From positions 3,100,001-3,164,000 of the forward strand of contig OX246690.1 of assembly GCA_945909635.1 (NCBI GenBank): 64,000 nucleotides of DNA, written 5' to 3'. The stretch comes from Clostridioides difficile_A (GTDB lineage Bacteria; Bacillota; Clostridia; Peptostreptococcales; Peptostreptococcaceae). This document shows, in pieces, positions 1 through 8,265 of this stretch. The translations under genes and the position numbers were made by a program. Within the stretch, counting starts at the first letter, position 1. Every line of letters starts with the position of its first letter. The notes under the pieces were generated by a model. That model had not been told where the DNA came from. It made no database searches and saw nothing but the letters and a program-made list of their open reading frames with translations.

Positions 1-351
1 AATTATATTTGAATGTTTATCTTCTTTTGTTATATTTCTATATCTATTAATTTCTTCATTCACAATACCTATGCTCCAAATTAATACTATAATATCATCT
101 ATAAATCCAAATGCTCCAGTAAGCATCTCAGGAATTATATCAACTCCAGATACAAAGTAAGATATAGTAAAAATTAAAACGGAAACTACTTTTACTTTAT
201 AGACTATATTGATTCTTTTATCCGTCATAAAATCAGGTAGTTTAAGTAAATCAAATATAAAAAGCAAACCAAATTTAGCCTTTTTAAATCTCACTAAAAT
301 TTTTTTAAAAAAATCTAAAATTATATTAACCATTCTTTTTAGAAATTCCAT
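1..351 (-). CDS. YkvA-like DUF1232 membrane protein, 3' end cut by the window
   Basis: The frame is open from an ATG at 351 to the window edge (117 codons), with AAGAGGTGAT as ribosome binding site. An N-terminal basic amphipathic stretch is followed by a hydrophobic segment that leads into VDIIPEM...GFIDDIIVLIW. That D-x-IPE...G..DD pattern is typical of the DUF1232/YkvA family of small membrane proteins, whose function is unknown. An overlapping plus-strand frame at 209-442 is a shadow of this gene. The C-terminus lies outside the window. Confidence 0.75.
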   Translation of the reverse strand, partial: MEFLKRMVNIILDFFKKILVRFKKAKFGLLFIFDLLKLPDFMTDKRINIVYKVKVVSVLIFTISYFVSGVDIIPEMLTGAFGFIDDIIVLIWSIGIVNEEINRYRNITKEDKHSNII

Positions 352-454
352 ATTTATCACCTCTTATAATTATAGGTTATTCTACATTATAACCGATATA
401 ATTAATTTGATGAGTATATTATATATAAATTTTATCAACTAGTATATATTCAAA

Positions 455-1456
455 TTATAACAATTCAATTCCTGCACTACTACAATTTTTAATCATATCT
501 TGTGGCCATACTCCAACCTGTACTTCTCCTATATGAGCCTTTTGTAAGAAATACATACATATTCTTGACTGACCAATACCTCCACCAATTGTATATGGAA
601 GTTCACCATTTAAAAGCATCTTATGATAATCAAACTCTTTTCTATCTTCACATCCAGCAAGTTTAAGTTGTCTATCAAGAGATTCTTCATCAACTCTAAT
701 TCCCATTGAAGATAGCTCTAATGCAGAATCTAAAACAGGGTTATAAAATAGTATATCTCCATTTAATTCCCAATCATCATAATCAGGGCTTCTTCCATCA
801 TGTTTTTCTCCTGATGTTAGCGTCTTTCCTATTTGAGTTATAAATACAGCTTTCTTATCTTTTACAATTTTATCTTCTCTTTCCTTTGGAGATAATTCTG
901 GATACATATCTTCTAACTCTTGTGATGTTATAAAAGTTATTTCTTCTGGTAAGATTTCTTTTATTCCTTCATACATGCTACATACAAATATCTCTGTATC
1001 CTTAAATACTCCATATAGTCTTTTTACAACATCTTTTAAAGTATTTTCATTTCTACTACTTTTATCTATTACCAATTCCCAATCCCATTGGTCTACATAA
1101 AGAGAATGTATGTTATCTAACTCTTCATTTTTTCTTATCGCATTCATATCTGTATATAAACCACTGCCAACTTCAAAACCATATTTTTTAAGGGCTAATC
1201 TCTTCCATTTTGCAAGTGATTGAACAATTTCTGCATTTTTATTCATAAATGGTATATCAAAACTTACAGCCTTTTCTCCATTTAAATTATCATTTGCACC
1301 AGTTTCAGGCAATACAAATAATGGAGAAGAAACTCTTATTAGATTTAGTTCATTGCTCAATCTCATTTCAAAAAAATCTTTTAATTTTTTTATAGCTACT
1401 TGTGTATCAATTACATTCAAACTACTGTTATAATCCTTTGGTATTATTGTACTCAT
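455..1456 (-). CDS. asnA: Aspartate-ammonia ligase (AsnA)
   Basis: This 333-aa protein is close to the usual AsnA length (about 330). AsnA makes asparagine from aspartate, ammonia and ATP in the cytoplasm, and its fold is related to class II aminoacyl-tRNA synthetases. Recognisable family stretches are the N-terminal TQVAIKKLKDFFE, VDQWDWE, the HDGRSPDYDDWELNGDI segment and the C-terminal GGGIGQSR (class II motif 3-like, ATP-binding arginine). The frame opens at a GTG at 1465, but the ATG at 1456 lies 8 nt after GGGAG and is the better start. The gene stands alone behind a T-box leader, so expression should rise when tRNA-Asn is uncharged. Confidence 0.95.
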   Translation of the reverse strand: MSTIIPKDYNSSLNVIDTQVAIKKLKDFFEMRLSNELNLIRVSSPLFVLPETGANDNLNGEKAVSFDIPFMNKNAEIVQSLAKWKRLALKKYGFEVGSGLYTDMNAIRKNEELDNIHSLYVDQWDWELVIDKSSRNENTLKDVVKRLYGVFKDTEIFVCSMYEGIKEILPEEITFITSQELEDMYPELSPKEREDKIVKDKKAVFITQIGKTLTSGEKHDGRSPDYDDWELNGDILFYNPVLDSALELSSMGIRVDEESLDRQLKLAGCEDRKEFDYHKMLLNGELPYTIGGGIGQSRICMYFLQKAHIGEVQVGVWPQDMIKNCSSAGIELL

Positions 1457-1490
1457 ATTATTCACTCCCTATATTTATATATTTTTCCAT

Positions 1491-1800
1491 TAAAAAAACC
1501 TTTCATCCCTATATAAAAGGGACGAAAGGTTATCTTTCCGCGGTACCACCCTGATTAGTTTAAAATAAATTTAAACCCAGCTCATAATGTACAGATATTA
1601 CTCGATACATCCCAATATGATAACGGTTTGGTTCCGACTAAGCCTACTATTTTAAAATTTCGGTTAGCAACTCCAGGATGTTCTTCATTATAGACTTCAT
1701 ATTGGTCTCACACCATCACCAACTCGCTTTAACTACATTCTATAACTACTCTTCCTTTCAAAGTCTTTAAGAATTTAATCTAATAAAATTTAACTCTCTT
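1491..1800 (-). promoter_or_regulatory. T-box leader of asnA, asparagine-specific
   Basis: The conserved T-box AGGGTGGTACCGCGG lies at 1538-1552 on the minus strand. It is followed by a terminator hairpin (arms AACCTTTCGTCCC / AGGGATGAAAGGTT, about 1498-1531) and a T-run at 1492-1498. Upstream is a Stem I region. The segment GAAGAACATCC just before TGGAGTTG places AAC (Asn) at the specifier position, which matches the downstream gene. Uncharged tRNA-Asn pairing with the T-box bulge should favour the antiterminator. Confidence 0.93.
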
Positions 1801-1825
1801 ATGTTTTCTATTTATTCATAATAGT

Positions 1826-1854
1826 ATGATAAGTGATTAGTTAAAATTTGTCAA
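1826..1854 (-). promoter_or_regulatory. Sigma-A promoter of asnA T-box transcript
   Basis: On the minus strand, -35 TTGACA (1849-1854) and -10 TATCAT (1826-1831) are separated by 17 nt. The expected start near 1819 lies just upstream of the T-box leader. Confidence 0.75.
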
Positions 1855-1901
1855 GTTTAATATTTTTTATTTCTATGCATCCTATAAATTTTTACCTATA
1901 C

Positions 1902-3092
1902 TTATAAATTTTCAAATGTAGCCTTTAATCTATCCATACATTCTTTTAATAAAGACTGTGGGCATGCTACATTTATTCTTTCAAATCCTATTCCTTGTTT
2001 TCCAAATATATAGCCTTCATCAAATAATACATTAGCTTTCTTAAACATTAAATCTTCAAGTTCTATTTCATTTAATCCATAGGCAGTAAAATCTAACCAT
2101 GCTAAATACGTTCCTTCTGGATAAATAAGTTTTACTTTTGGTAAATTTTCTTTTAAGTATTCATCAATAAATCTTATATTATTATCTAAATATTCATTCA
2201 ATTCATTAACCCAATCTTCACTTTCATTATATGCTGCTATAGTAGCTACAATAGCAAAAGGATTTGGTGAAGTTCCAACTCCAACAGCTGTGACCTCTTC
2301 TTGATATTTCTTTTTTAAATCATTGTTATTCACTATTATATTAGATAATTGCATTCCAGCTAGATTAAACGTTTTACTTGGTGCTATACATGTAACTATT
2401 TTATCTTTGTACTCTGGGCATAATGATTGTAAAGGAGTATGTTTAAATCCTTTTCTAATTAAATCAGAATGTATTTCATCAGCTATTATCCATAAGTCAT
2501 ATTTTTTACATATTTCTACAACTTTTTTTAATTCATCTTCTCTCCATACTCTACCAACTGGATTGTGAGGGCTACAAAGTATAAGTACTTTATTATTGCT
2601 ACACTTAGCCTTTTCTTCTAAATCAGCATAATCCATTCTATATGTGCCATTCTCATATATCAGAAGATTGTTTACAACTTCTCTATTATTACTTTTTATC
2701 TTTGCTTCAAATGGGTAATACACTGGTTTTTGAACTATTACACCTTCATTAGAATCAGTTAATATTCTTACTAAAATAGCAACAGCTGGTACAACTCCTG
2801 GACTAAATACAATATTTTCTCTATTTATTTCCCAGTTAAATCTTCTTTTGTACCAGCTACAAACTGCATTAAAGTATTCTTCACTATCATTAGAACTATA
2901 TCCAAATATTTTATGGTCAACTTTTTTATGTAATGCTTCTATTATTGGCTCTGCACATTCAAAATCCATATCTGCAATCCAAAAAGGTAAACCATCTTTT
3001 TGTGCTTTTGGTGAACAATTAGTTCTAAAATCCCATTTTACACAATCTGTCCCTACTCTATCTATTACTTGGTCAAAATTATATTTACTCAT
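1902..3092 (-). CDS. MalY/PatB-type PLP aminotransferase, probable C-S lyase (copy 1)
   Basis: This 396-aa fold-type I PLP enzyme belongs to the MalY/PatB group. These enzymes cleave cystathionine or other cysteine conjugates (beta-lyase) and may also transaminate. Landmarks are the start YNFDQVIDRVGTDCVKWD, PFWIADMDF, CSPHNPVGRVW, ADEIHSDL and APSKTFNLAG with the Schiff-base lysine, and a C-terminal INVACP with the substrate-carboxylate region. The ATG follows AGGAGGGG. It lies downstream of the amidohydrolase on the same strand but has its own sigma-A promoter and a hairpin in between, so it is probably also expressed alone. A paralogue is at 59979-61145. Confidence 0.88.
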   Translation of the reverse strand: MSKYNFDQVIDRVGTDCVKWDFRTNCSPKAQKDGLPFWIADMDFECAEPIIEALHKKVDHKIFGYSSNDSEEYFNAVCSWYKRRFNWEINRENIVFSPGVVPAVAILVRILTDSNEGVIVQKPVYYPFEAKIKSNNREVVNNLLIYENGTYRMDYADLEEKAKCSNNKVLILCSPHNPVGRVWREDELKKVVEICKKYDLWIIADEIHSDLIRKGFKHTPLQSLCPEYKDKIVTCIAPSKTFNLAGMQLSNIIVNNNDLKKKYQEEVTAVGVGTSPNPFAIVATIAAYNESEDWVNELNEYLDNNIRFIDEYLKENLPKVKLIYPEGTYLAWLDFTAYGLNEIELEDLMFKKANVLFDEGYIFGKQGIGFERINVACPQSLLKECMDRLKATFENL

Positions 3093-3174
3093 TTTACCCC
3101 TCCTAAAAATACAAATTTTATAATTATTTAGTATATAACTGGATGTAATTTGGTGTTATTTTACAATTCTACAT

Positions 3175-3202
3175 ATTATAATAGTAACACTTTTTTGTCC
3201 AA
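3175..3202 (-). promoter_or_regulatory. Sigma-A promoter of the MalY-type gene
   Basis: On the minus strand, -35 TTGGAC (3197-3202) and -10 TATAAT (3175-3180) are separated by 16 nt, about 85 nt before the start codon. This supports independent transcription from the amidohydrolase operon upstream. Confidence 0.65.
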
Positions 3203-3280
3203 TAGATTTAAAATATACTTGTTTTTATGGTTATAGTTTTTTTCAATGTTGTAAAAATAGTTTCAATATATCAAAACAAG

Positions 3281-3323
3281 ATTGCTTATATTAATTATAT
3301 TTCAACTGACATAAGCAATCTTT
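3281..3323 (-). terminator. Hairpin after the amidohydrolase gene
   Basis: Arms AGATTGCTTAT and ATAAGCAATCT flank a loop of about 21 nt between the amidohydrolase and the MalY-type gene. The minus-strand tail (TGTTTTG) is weak, so termination may be partial. Confidence 0.5.
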
Positions 3324-3361
3324 TCTATAACTTCTAAATTTGTAAATGTAGAATCATTAGT

Positions 3362-4489
3362 TTAGATATTACCCAATCTCTTTTCAACTAATCTACACCA
3401 TATATCAACTCCATATTCCAAAGCCTTTGTATCAAATGTCACATTTGGATTGTGAAATCCTGGTGTAGCATCAGCTCCCAATCCAATATATGTAGTTTTA
3501 CATTTTAGTTTTTGTGTGTAGTAGTGAAAATCCTCTCCACCAGAATTCTTAAATGTACCTATAGACGCATCTTCTCCCAATATATCTTTTATAGTTTCTT
3601 CAGCCAATTTCACAAGCCCTTCATCAAACTCTGCTGCTGGCACTCCATCCTTTGAAAGTAACATAGCCTCTGCATTTATAGAATTTGCAGCAGTTTTTAC
3701 AGCATGTATTGCTTTTTCTTTTAATTCTTCTATTATCTCATTACTTTCTGCTCTTATATCTAAAGCCATAAATGCTTCATCTGGTATATTATTATATGTT
3801 TCTCCTTTAACTGATATATTTGTCACTTTTATGGAGTTTGGTACAGCTGGATTTACTCTTATTGCATTTATTGCACTCACTGCCAAACAAACAGCATCTA
3901 CTGCATTTACTCCTAAGTGTGGTTTAGACCCATGACAAGTAACACCTTTAATCGTAAACTCCATTATGCAACTAGCACAATGATACATTGCAGGTATTGC
4001 CTTTCCAAGTCTACAATCTTGACCAGGTCTTAAATGCATACCTACCATTTCTTCCACATCATCCAATAAGCCAGAATCGATTACTCTTAATGCACCATAT
4101 AGTTTTTCTTCTCCTGGTTGAAAAAGTATTTTTAAAGTACCTCTCTTTACTAGATTTCTTTCTCTTATTAGTTTTGCAGCTGTTAAAAGCATGGAAGTGT
4201 GACCATCATGTCCACAAGCATGTATCATTTTCTTTTCTCCATCTATTATAAATTCCAACGCATCCATGTCTGCCCTTATAGCAAATACTGGTCCTTCTTT
4301 TTTAGAATCTATAGTTACTATAATACCAGTTCCTGCAATGCCTTTATTAATATCTTCAAAACCCATTTTTTCAAGTTCCTTTAAAACAAACTCAGATGTC
4401 TTATATTCTTCAAACCCTTTTTCTGGTATAGTATGTAAATAATCATACACCCTATGTACGTACTCAATATAATCTTTATTAGTTTCCAT
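3362..4489 (-). CDS. M20-family amidohydrolase (N-acyl/IAA-amino-acid hydrolase type)
   Basis: This 375-aa cytoplasmic metallopeptidase of the M20D group removes N-acyl or N-acetyl groups from amino acids or short conjugates. Visible are an N-terminal HRVYDYLHTIPEKGFEEYKTS, the metal motif HACGHDGHTSML, a PGEE motif (catalytic glutamate), the dimerisation-domain CHGSKPHLGVNAVDAV and a C-terminal GGEDFHYYTQ with late metal or substrate residues. The ATG follows AAGGAGGAG. It sits 60 nt after the YjiG-type gene in the sigma-54-controlled unit. That context suggests it processes a compound taken up or exported by the membrane pair, but the substrate cannot be read from sequence. Confidence 0.85.
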   Translation of the reverse strand: METNKDYIEYVHRVYDYLHTIPEKGFEEYKTSEFVLKELEKMGFEDINKGIAGTGIIVTIDSKKEGPVFAIRADMDALEFIIDGEKKMIHACGHDGHTSMLLTAAKLIRERNLVKRGTLKILFQPGEEKLYGALRVIDSGLLDDVEEMVGMHLRPGQDCRLGKAIPAMYHCASCIMEFTIKGVTCHGSKPHLGVNAVDAVCLAVSAINAIRVNPAVPNSIKVTNISVKGETYNNIPDEAFMALDIRAESNEIIEELKEKAIHAVKTAANSINAEAMLLSKDGVPAAEFDEGLVKLAEETIKDILGEDASIGTFKNSGGEDFHYYTQKLKCKTTYIGLGADATPGFHNPNVTFDTKALEYGVDIWCRLVEKRLGNI

Positions 4490-4549
4490 AATATAACTCC
4501 TCCTTAAAATGTAAACCTTATATTTATATAAAACTTTTATTATACTTAC

Positions 4550-5035
4550 CTATACTACGAAATAATTCATTATAAGCATTGCAATACAACCATTTAAAGT
4601 TGCTATCACAAACATATGTGGATAATATTTTGTCTTTAATTCAGCAGTTCCTAAAAGTCTACCCATAAATTGTATCTGAGCACCTGAAAGCAATAACATT
4701 GGTAAAAGAATTGCAACATGTGCTTGGCTTATCTGACCTGCTGTAAATAGACCTGCTATTACTCCAGATGCTCCTCCCATTGATATAAATATTGTCATTA
4801 TTGCAGTTGCTGCAACACCTGGAAGTCCAAATATGCTCATTACAGGTGTAAATATTGTTCCTATCACATCCAAAAGACCTGTTAAATTAAATATAGAAAT
4901 TATAGCAAAACCAAAGATAACATTTGGAGCCATTGAATTTGTGCTTATTTGAAATCCATTTCTAGCTCCTCCAATAAATGCGTCTATCACATTCCCTTTT
5001 TTAGCCCTTACTTCTTTTTTTGCTACTTCACTCAT
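4550..5035 (-). CDS. YjiG-type nucleoside-recognition (Gate) membrane protein
   Basis: This 161-aa protein has about four hydrophobic segments and resembles the YjiG/SpmB half of the Gate-domain pair (FGFAIISIFNLTGLLDVIGTIF, then MGGASGVIAG). The frame extends to 5056, but that start lies inside the upstream gene. The ATG at 5035 follows AAGGGGGAAG and the stop codon of the previous gene by one base, so translation is coupled. In this family two small proteins form a membrane complex of uncertain substrate. It is the second gene of the sigma-54 operon. Confidence 0.8.
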   Translation of the reverse strand: MSEVAKKEVRAKKGNVIDAFIGGARNGFQISTNSMAPNVIFGFAIISIFNLTGLLDVIGTIFTPVMSIFGLPGVAATAIMTIFISMGGASGVIAGLFTAGQISQAHVAILLPMLLLSGAQIQFMGRLLGTAELKTKYYPHMFVIATLNGCIAMLIMNYFVV

Positions 5036-5036
5036 A

Positions 5037-5705
5037 TTAAGCTTCCCCCTTGTCAAATTTATTTAAATATAGTCTAAGTAAGTTTGCTCCAACAAATTTC
5101 ATAATTAATATTAAAGCAAGTGGTATAAAGATTGGAACATCTCCGATAAATGGAAACAATGCTGCTCCAGAAGCAAAGAAGTTTGTGATTGCAGATGCAC
5201 CTGAAAATTGAAATGCACAAAATACAGCCTTTTGTTTCTCGTCTATATATCCATCATCTTTAAGTTCTTTAGTCATAGATGCAGCTGCATCAGTAGATTG
5301 TAAACTAGCTATCAAAGTCAATCCTGCAAATCCAGGTAATCCTAATAACGGTTTTAATAGTGGACTAAGAAGCTTCTGAGCTGCCTTCATCCCATCTAAA
5401 TGGTCTATAACTCTAACTATTCCAAGTGCAAACATAACAGATGGTATTAGTGTCAATGCATATAGCCATCCATCTCTAGGACCAGTACCTCCATCACCTC
5501 TAAAATTTGCAGCTAATGTACCCACACCATCATTAACAGTTCCTAATGTTCCAAAAGAACCCAGTACATTATTAAAATCCAATACTTTTAATGGCCCTGA
5601 CGCATCCTTAAATATTCCTGAAAAGAATAATGCACCCAAAATTAATGCTACATACCCATACCATTTTACTTCTACTTTTTCTGTTGCTGATTCCAATTTG
5701 CTCAT
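5037..5705 (-). CDS. YjiH-family nucleoside-recognition (Gate) membrane protein
   Basis: This 222-aa protein is the first gene of the unit. It has membrane segments near residues 15-30, 85-105, 115-135 and 185-210. The segments LPGFAGLTLIASLQSTDAAA and FCAFQFSGASAITNFFASG are typical of YjiH proteins with the Gate domain. The start ATG follows AGGAGGGAGAA. A sigma-54 promoter lies about 50-70 nt upstream. With its YjiG partner it probably forms a transporter-like complex in the membrane; the substrate is unknown. Confidence 0.82.
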   Translation of the reverse strand: MSKLESATEKVEVKWYGYVALILGALFFSGIFKDASGPLKVLDFNNVLGSFGTLGTVNDGVGTLAANFRGDGGTGPRDGWLYALTLIPSVMFALGIVRVIDHLDGMKAAQKLLSPLLKPLLGLPGFAGLTLIASLQSTDAAASMTKELKDDGYIDEKQKAVFCAFQFSGASAITNFFASGAALFPFIGDVPIFIPLALILIMKFVGANLLRLYLNKFDKGEA

Positions 5706-5756
5706 TTAAATTCTCCCTCCTGTTTAATTAAGATTTATTAGTATATCTCTTTAATA

Positions 5757-5773
5757 AGCAAAATTTGTGCCAA
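5757..5773 (-). promoter_or_regulatory. Sigma-54 (-24/-12) promoter of the yjiHG-amidohydrolase unit
   Basis: The minus strand reads TTGGCACAAATTTTGCT. GG and GC are separated by exactly 10 nt, as required for RpoN/SigL promoters, and both conserved dinucleotides and flanks match consensus. It points at the YjiH gene with predicted start near 5745. The divergent EBP gene at 6090 is the obvious activator. Confidence 0.9.
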
Positions 5774-5952
5774 TAATTTAATGATAAGGGTTTTATATCC
5801 ATTTTTTTATTGTAAATTTATCCCATATAATAAATTGCTTATAATTACTAACTTCTAAAGTATTTAAATACATTATTTTTTTATTACTTATTAAAATACA
5901 CTTCTTAATATAAAAATATACTTTAGTTATTTATCAAAAAATATTTATAAAT

Positions 5953-5985
5953 AGGTTTTTATAGGATAAAAACCTATAAAAACCT
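5953..5985. promoter_or_regulatory. 13-bp perfect inverted repeat, candidate enhancer (UAS)
   Basis: The arms AGGTTTTTATAGG (5953-5965) and CCTATAAAAACCT (5973-5985) are separated by 7 nt. The site lies 180-230 bp upstream of the sigma-54 promoter and about 105 bp before the divergent EBP gene. That position suits an EBP binding site acting on the yjiHG promoter by DNA looping, and possibly on its own gene. The assignment is inferred from position and symmetry. Confidence 0.55.
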
Positions 5986-6089
5986 TTTTTAAATCGAATT
6001 TCTAAATTTATCATATTATTTGATGTATAATATAACTTACCTTGTACTTAAAAAAATAAAATAAATATTACTTTGTTAGGAGAAATAGC

Positions 6090-8114
6090 ATGGATAAAAA
6101 GAAATTAATCCTTATAACATATGATAAATTGAATAGTAATCATTACAAAGAAGAGTTAATAAACTTTTTTGGAGATGAGATAATCATAGAAACACAAAAT
6201 ATACTCGATGGCATAAAAGAAAATTTAGAAGGAGATGTTGTACTTTCTCTATCACCTTTAACTAGTAATTTTTTAATAAAACATTTTAAAGAAGATATTG
6301 AAATTATTCATGGAACAAAAGCACTTTCAAAGCTTGGTTATGAAAAAATGATGCAACTACCTCCTGGTACAAAATCATTACTTATGACCACTAATAAAAC
6401 ATCAGCGTTTGAAATGGCTACCTACCTATATAAAATCGGGATAAATCATATAGATTTTGTACCAACCTATCCAGATTGTGATGAAATATATGATTTGGAT
6501 ACAGCTATAACACCAGGGCAAATTAGATTTATACCAAAATACATAAAAAACATAGTTGACTTAGGATGGAGAAAAATTTCATTAGATACATATATGTCAT
6601 TACTAGTGGTATTAAAATTAAAAAATGAAAAATTTATAGAAAAATTATATAAATTATCTAAGGAAACACTCAGTCATGACTTTTTAAATACATCATTGGA
6701 TAATATATCTAAACTAAAAACAATACTTTACATGACTATTGATGAAATAGGAGATGGTTTAATATTTTTTAATACCTTCAATAAAGTTACTTTTGTAAAT
6801 AAATCTTTACTTAGTATGCTTGAACTAGATGAAAAACTTATAAAATCTCCATCTTTAATGGATTATCTACCAAAGAGTTTTTTACATAAAATTACGAAGA
6901 ATTTAAATATAGACAATATGATTATATACATCGATGAAATAGATAAAAAATTCATACTTTCTAAAAAACCATTTTATCTTTATAAAAATATAGAAGGTTG
7001 TTTAATTACATTAAAAGATGTAAATAACATCGAGATATTAGAACAAAAAATAAGAAGTGATTCTGTTAAAAGAGGTTATGTAGCTAAATATAAATTTAAT
7101 AATATTATTGGAAATAGCTCTGTTATAAAAGATTGTATTGAAAAAGCAAAAAAAATGGCTCTTACAGATAATCCTATATTAATAACAGGTGAGACAGGTA
7201 CAGGTAAAGAGGCCTTCATTCAATCAATACACAATCATTCAAATAGAAAAAATAAACCTTTTGTAGCTATAAATTGTGCTTCATTACCAAGTGAACTACT
7301 TGAAAGTGAACTATTTGGATATGAAGATGGTTCTTTTACTGGTGCTAAAAAAGGTGGAAAAAAAGGATTATTTGAATTAGCTCATACTGGAACTATATTT
7401 TTAGATGAAATAGGAGATATGCCACACAACTTACAAGTTAAACTTCTGAGAGTTTTACAAGAAAAAGAAATTAGAAAAATTGGTGGTACAAGCATCATTC
7501 CAATTGATGTAAGAATATTAGCTGCCACAAATAAAGACTTAGAAAAATTAATTATAGAAAATAAATTTAGGATGGACTTATTTTATAGAATAAGTATGTT
7601 TACTTTAGACTTACCTCCTCTTAGAAATAGATTAGAAGATATTCCACTTCTTTTAGAGTCGTTTTTAAAAGAGCTTCCCTATAAAAATGTTAAACTGGAT
7701 AAATATCTTTTAGATACTCTAAATTCCTACACTTGGATGGGTAATATTAGAGAATTGAGAAACTGTATTGAATATATGGCTTACATGGGTTCTAATTATC
7801 TTACAATAAATGATTTACCTCAAAATATATCTTCAAAATTAAATAATCATCCTGTATCAAATAATGTCTCTATATTTCATGATTTAAGTCAATATGACAA
7901 AAACATATGTATTTCTATTTTAAAGTCATTATATATAAAACCTATGGGTAGAACAAAACTAATGAAATTTATGGAATATAATGTCACAGAATATGAAGTA
8001 AGAAGTATGCTAGAATATTTAACACTCAATGGATACTTATTTTCTGGCAAAGGAAGAAAAGGTTCCACTTTAACTGAGAAAGGCACAAAAATAATAGAAA
8101 ATAATATAATTTAA
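6090..8114 (+). CDS. Sigma-54-dependent transcriptional activator (EBP 1)
   Basis: This 674-aa protein has an N-terminal sensor region (1-200) of the kind shared with the second EBP here, a PAS-like domain (about 210-315), and an AAA+ domain with Walker A GETGTGKE (367-374), Walker B FLDE (437-440) and an R-finger region LFYR. The sigma-54 contact loop reads GSFTGA (414-419) rather than GAFTGA. The C-terminus lacks an obvious Fis-type helix-turn-helix. Instead residues about 605-670 look like a winged-helix fold ending GKGRKGSTLTEKG. The ATG follows TTAGGAGAA. It is divergent from the sigma-54 unit it probably activates. Confidence 0.9.
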   Translation: MDKKKLILITYDKLNSNHYKEELINFFGDEIIIETQNILDGIKENLEGDVVLSLSPLTSNFLIKHFKEDIEIIHGTKALSKLGYEKMMQLPPGTKSLLMTTNKTSAFEMATYLYKIGINHIDFVPTYPDCDEIYDLDTAITPGQIRFIPKYIKNIVDLGWRKISLDTYMSLLVVLKLKNEKFIEKLYKLSKETLSHDFLNTSLDNISKLKTILYMTIDEIGDGLIFFNTFNKVTFVNKSLLSMLELDEKLIKSPSLMDYLPKSFLHKITKNLNIDNMIIYIDEIDKKFILSKKPFYLYKNIEGCLITLKDVNNIEILEQKIRSDSVKRGYVAKYKFNNIIGNSSVIKDCIEKAKKMALTDNPILITGETGTGKEAFIQSIHNHSNRKNKPFVAINCASLPSELLESELFGYEDGSFTGAKKGGKKGLFELAHTGTIFLDEIGDMPHNLQVKLLRVLQEKEIRKIGGTSIIPIDVRILAATNKDLEKLIIENKFRMDLFYRISMFTLDLPPLRNRLEDIPLLLESFLKELPYKNVKLDKYLLDTLNSYTWMGNIRELRNCIEYMAYMGSNYLTINDLPQNISSKLNNHPVSNNVSIFHDLSQYDKNICISILKSLYIKPMGRTKLMKFMEYNVTEYEVRSMLEYLTLNGYLFSGKGRKGSTLTEKGTKIIENNII

Positions 8115-8217
8115 ATCTATAGTAATTCATATTTACTTTATCATGTTTTATATAATCCTAAGATTTTATTTTTATATAAAGTTTTATATAAAATAATAAA
8201 ACTTATTTATTATCAGA

Positions 8218-8261
8218 AAAAGCTATGAAATTAGTATTTTATTACTAATAACATAGCTTTT
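8218..8261. terminator. Bidirectional terminator between EBP 1 and the DUF3798 gene
   Basis: A long hairpin with arms starting AAAGCTATG and ending CATAGCTTT and an inner AATTAGTA/TACTAAT stem lies between two converging genes. T-rich flanks occur on both sides. Confidence 0.75.
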
Positions 8262-8265
8262 AATA

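Noticed and set aside
209..442. A 77-codon plus-strand frame
   Set aside because: It overlaps the start of the DUF1232 gene on the other strand, which has a good binding site and family motif.
3184..3202. A TTGGAC...GT match resembling a sigma-54 promoter before the MalY-type gene
   Set aside because: The -12 element has GT rather than GC and the flanks are poor; the same bases serve a better sigma-A promoter.
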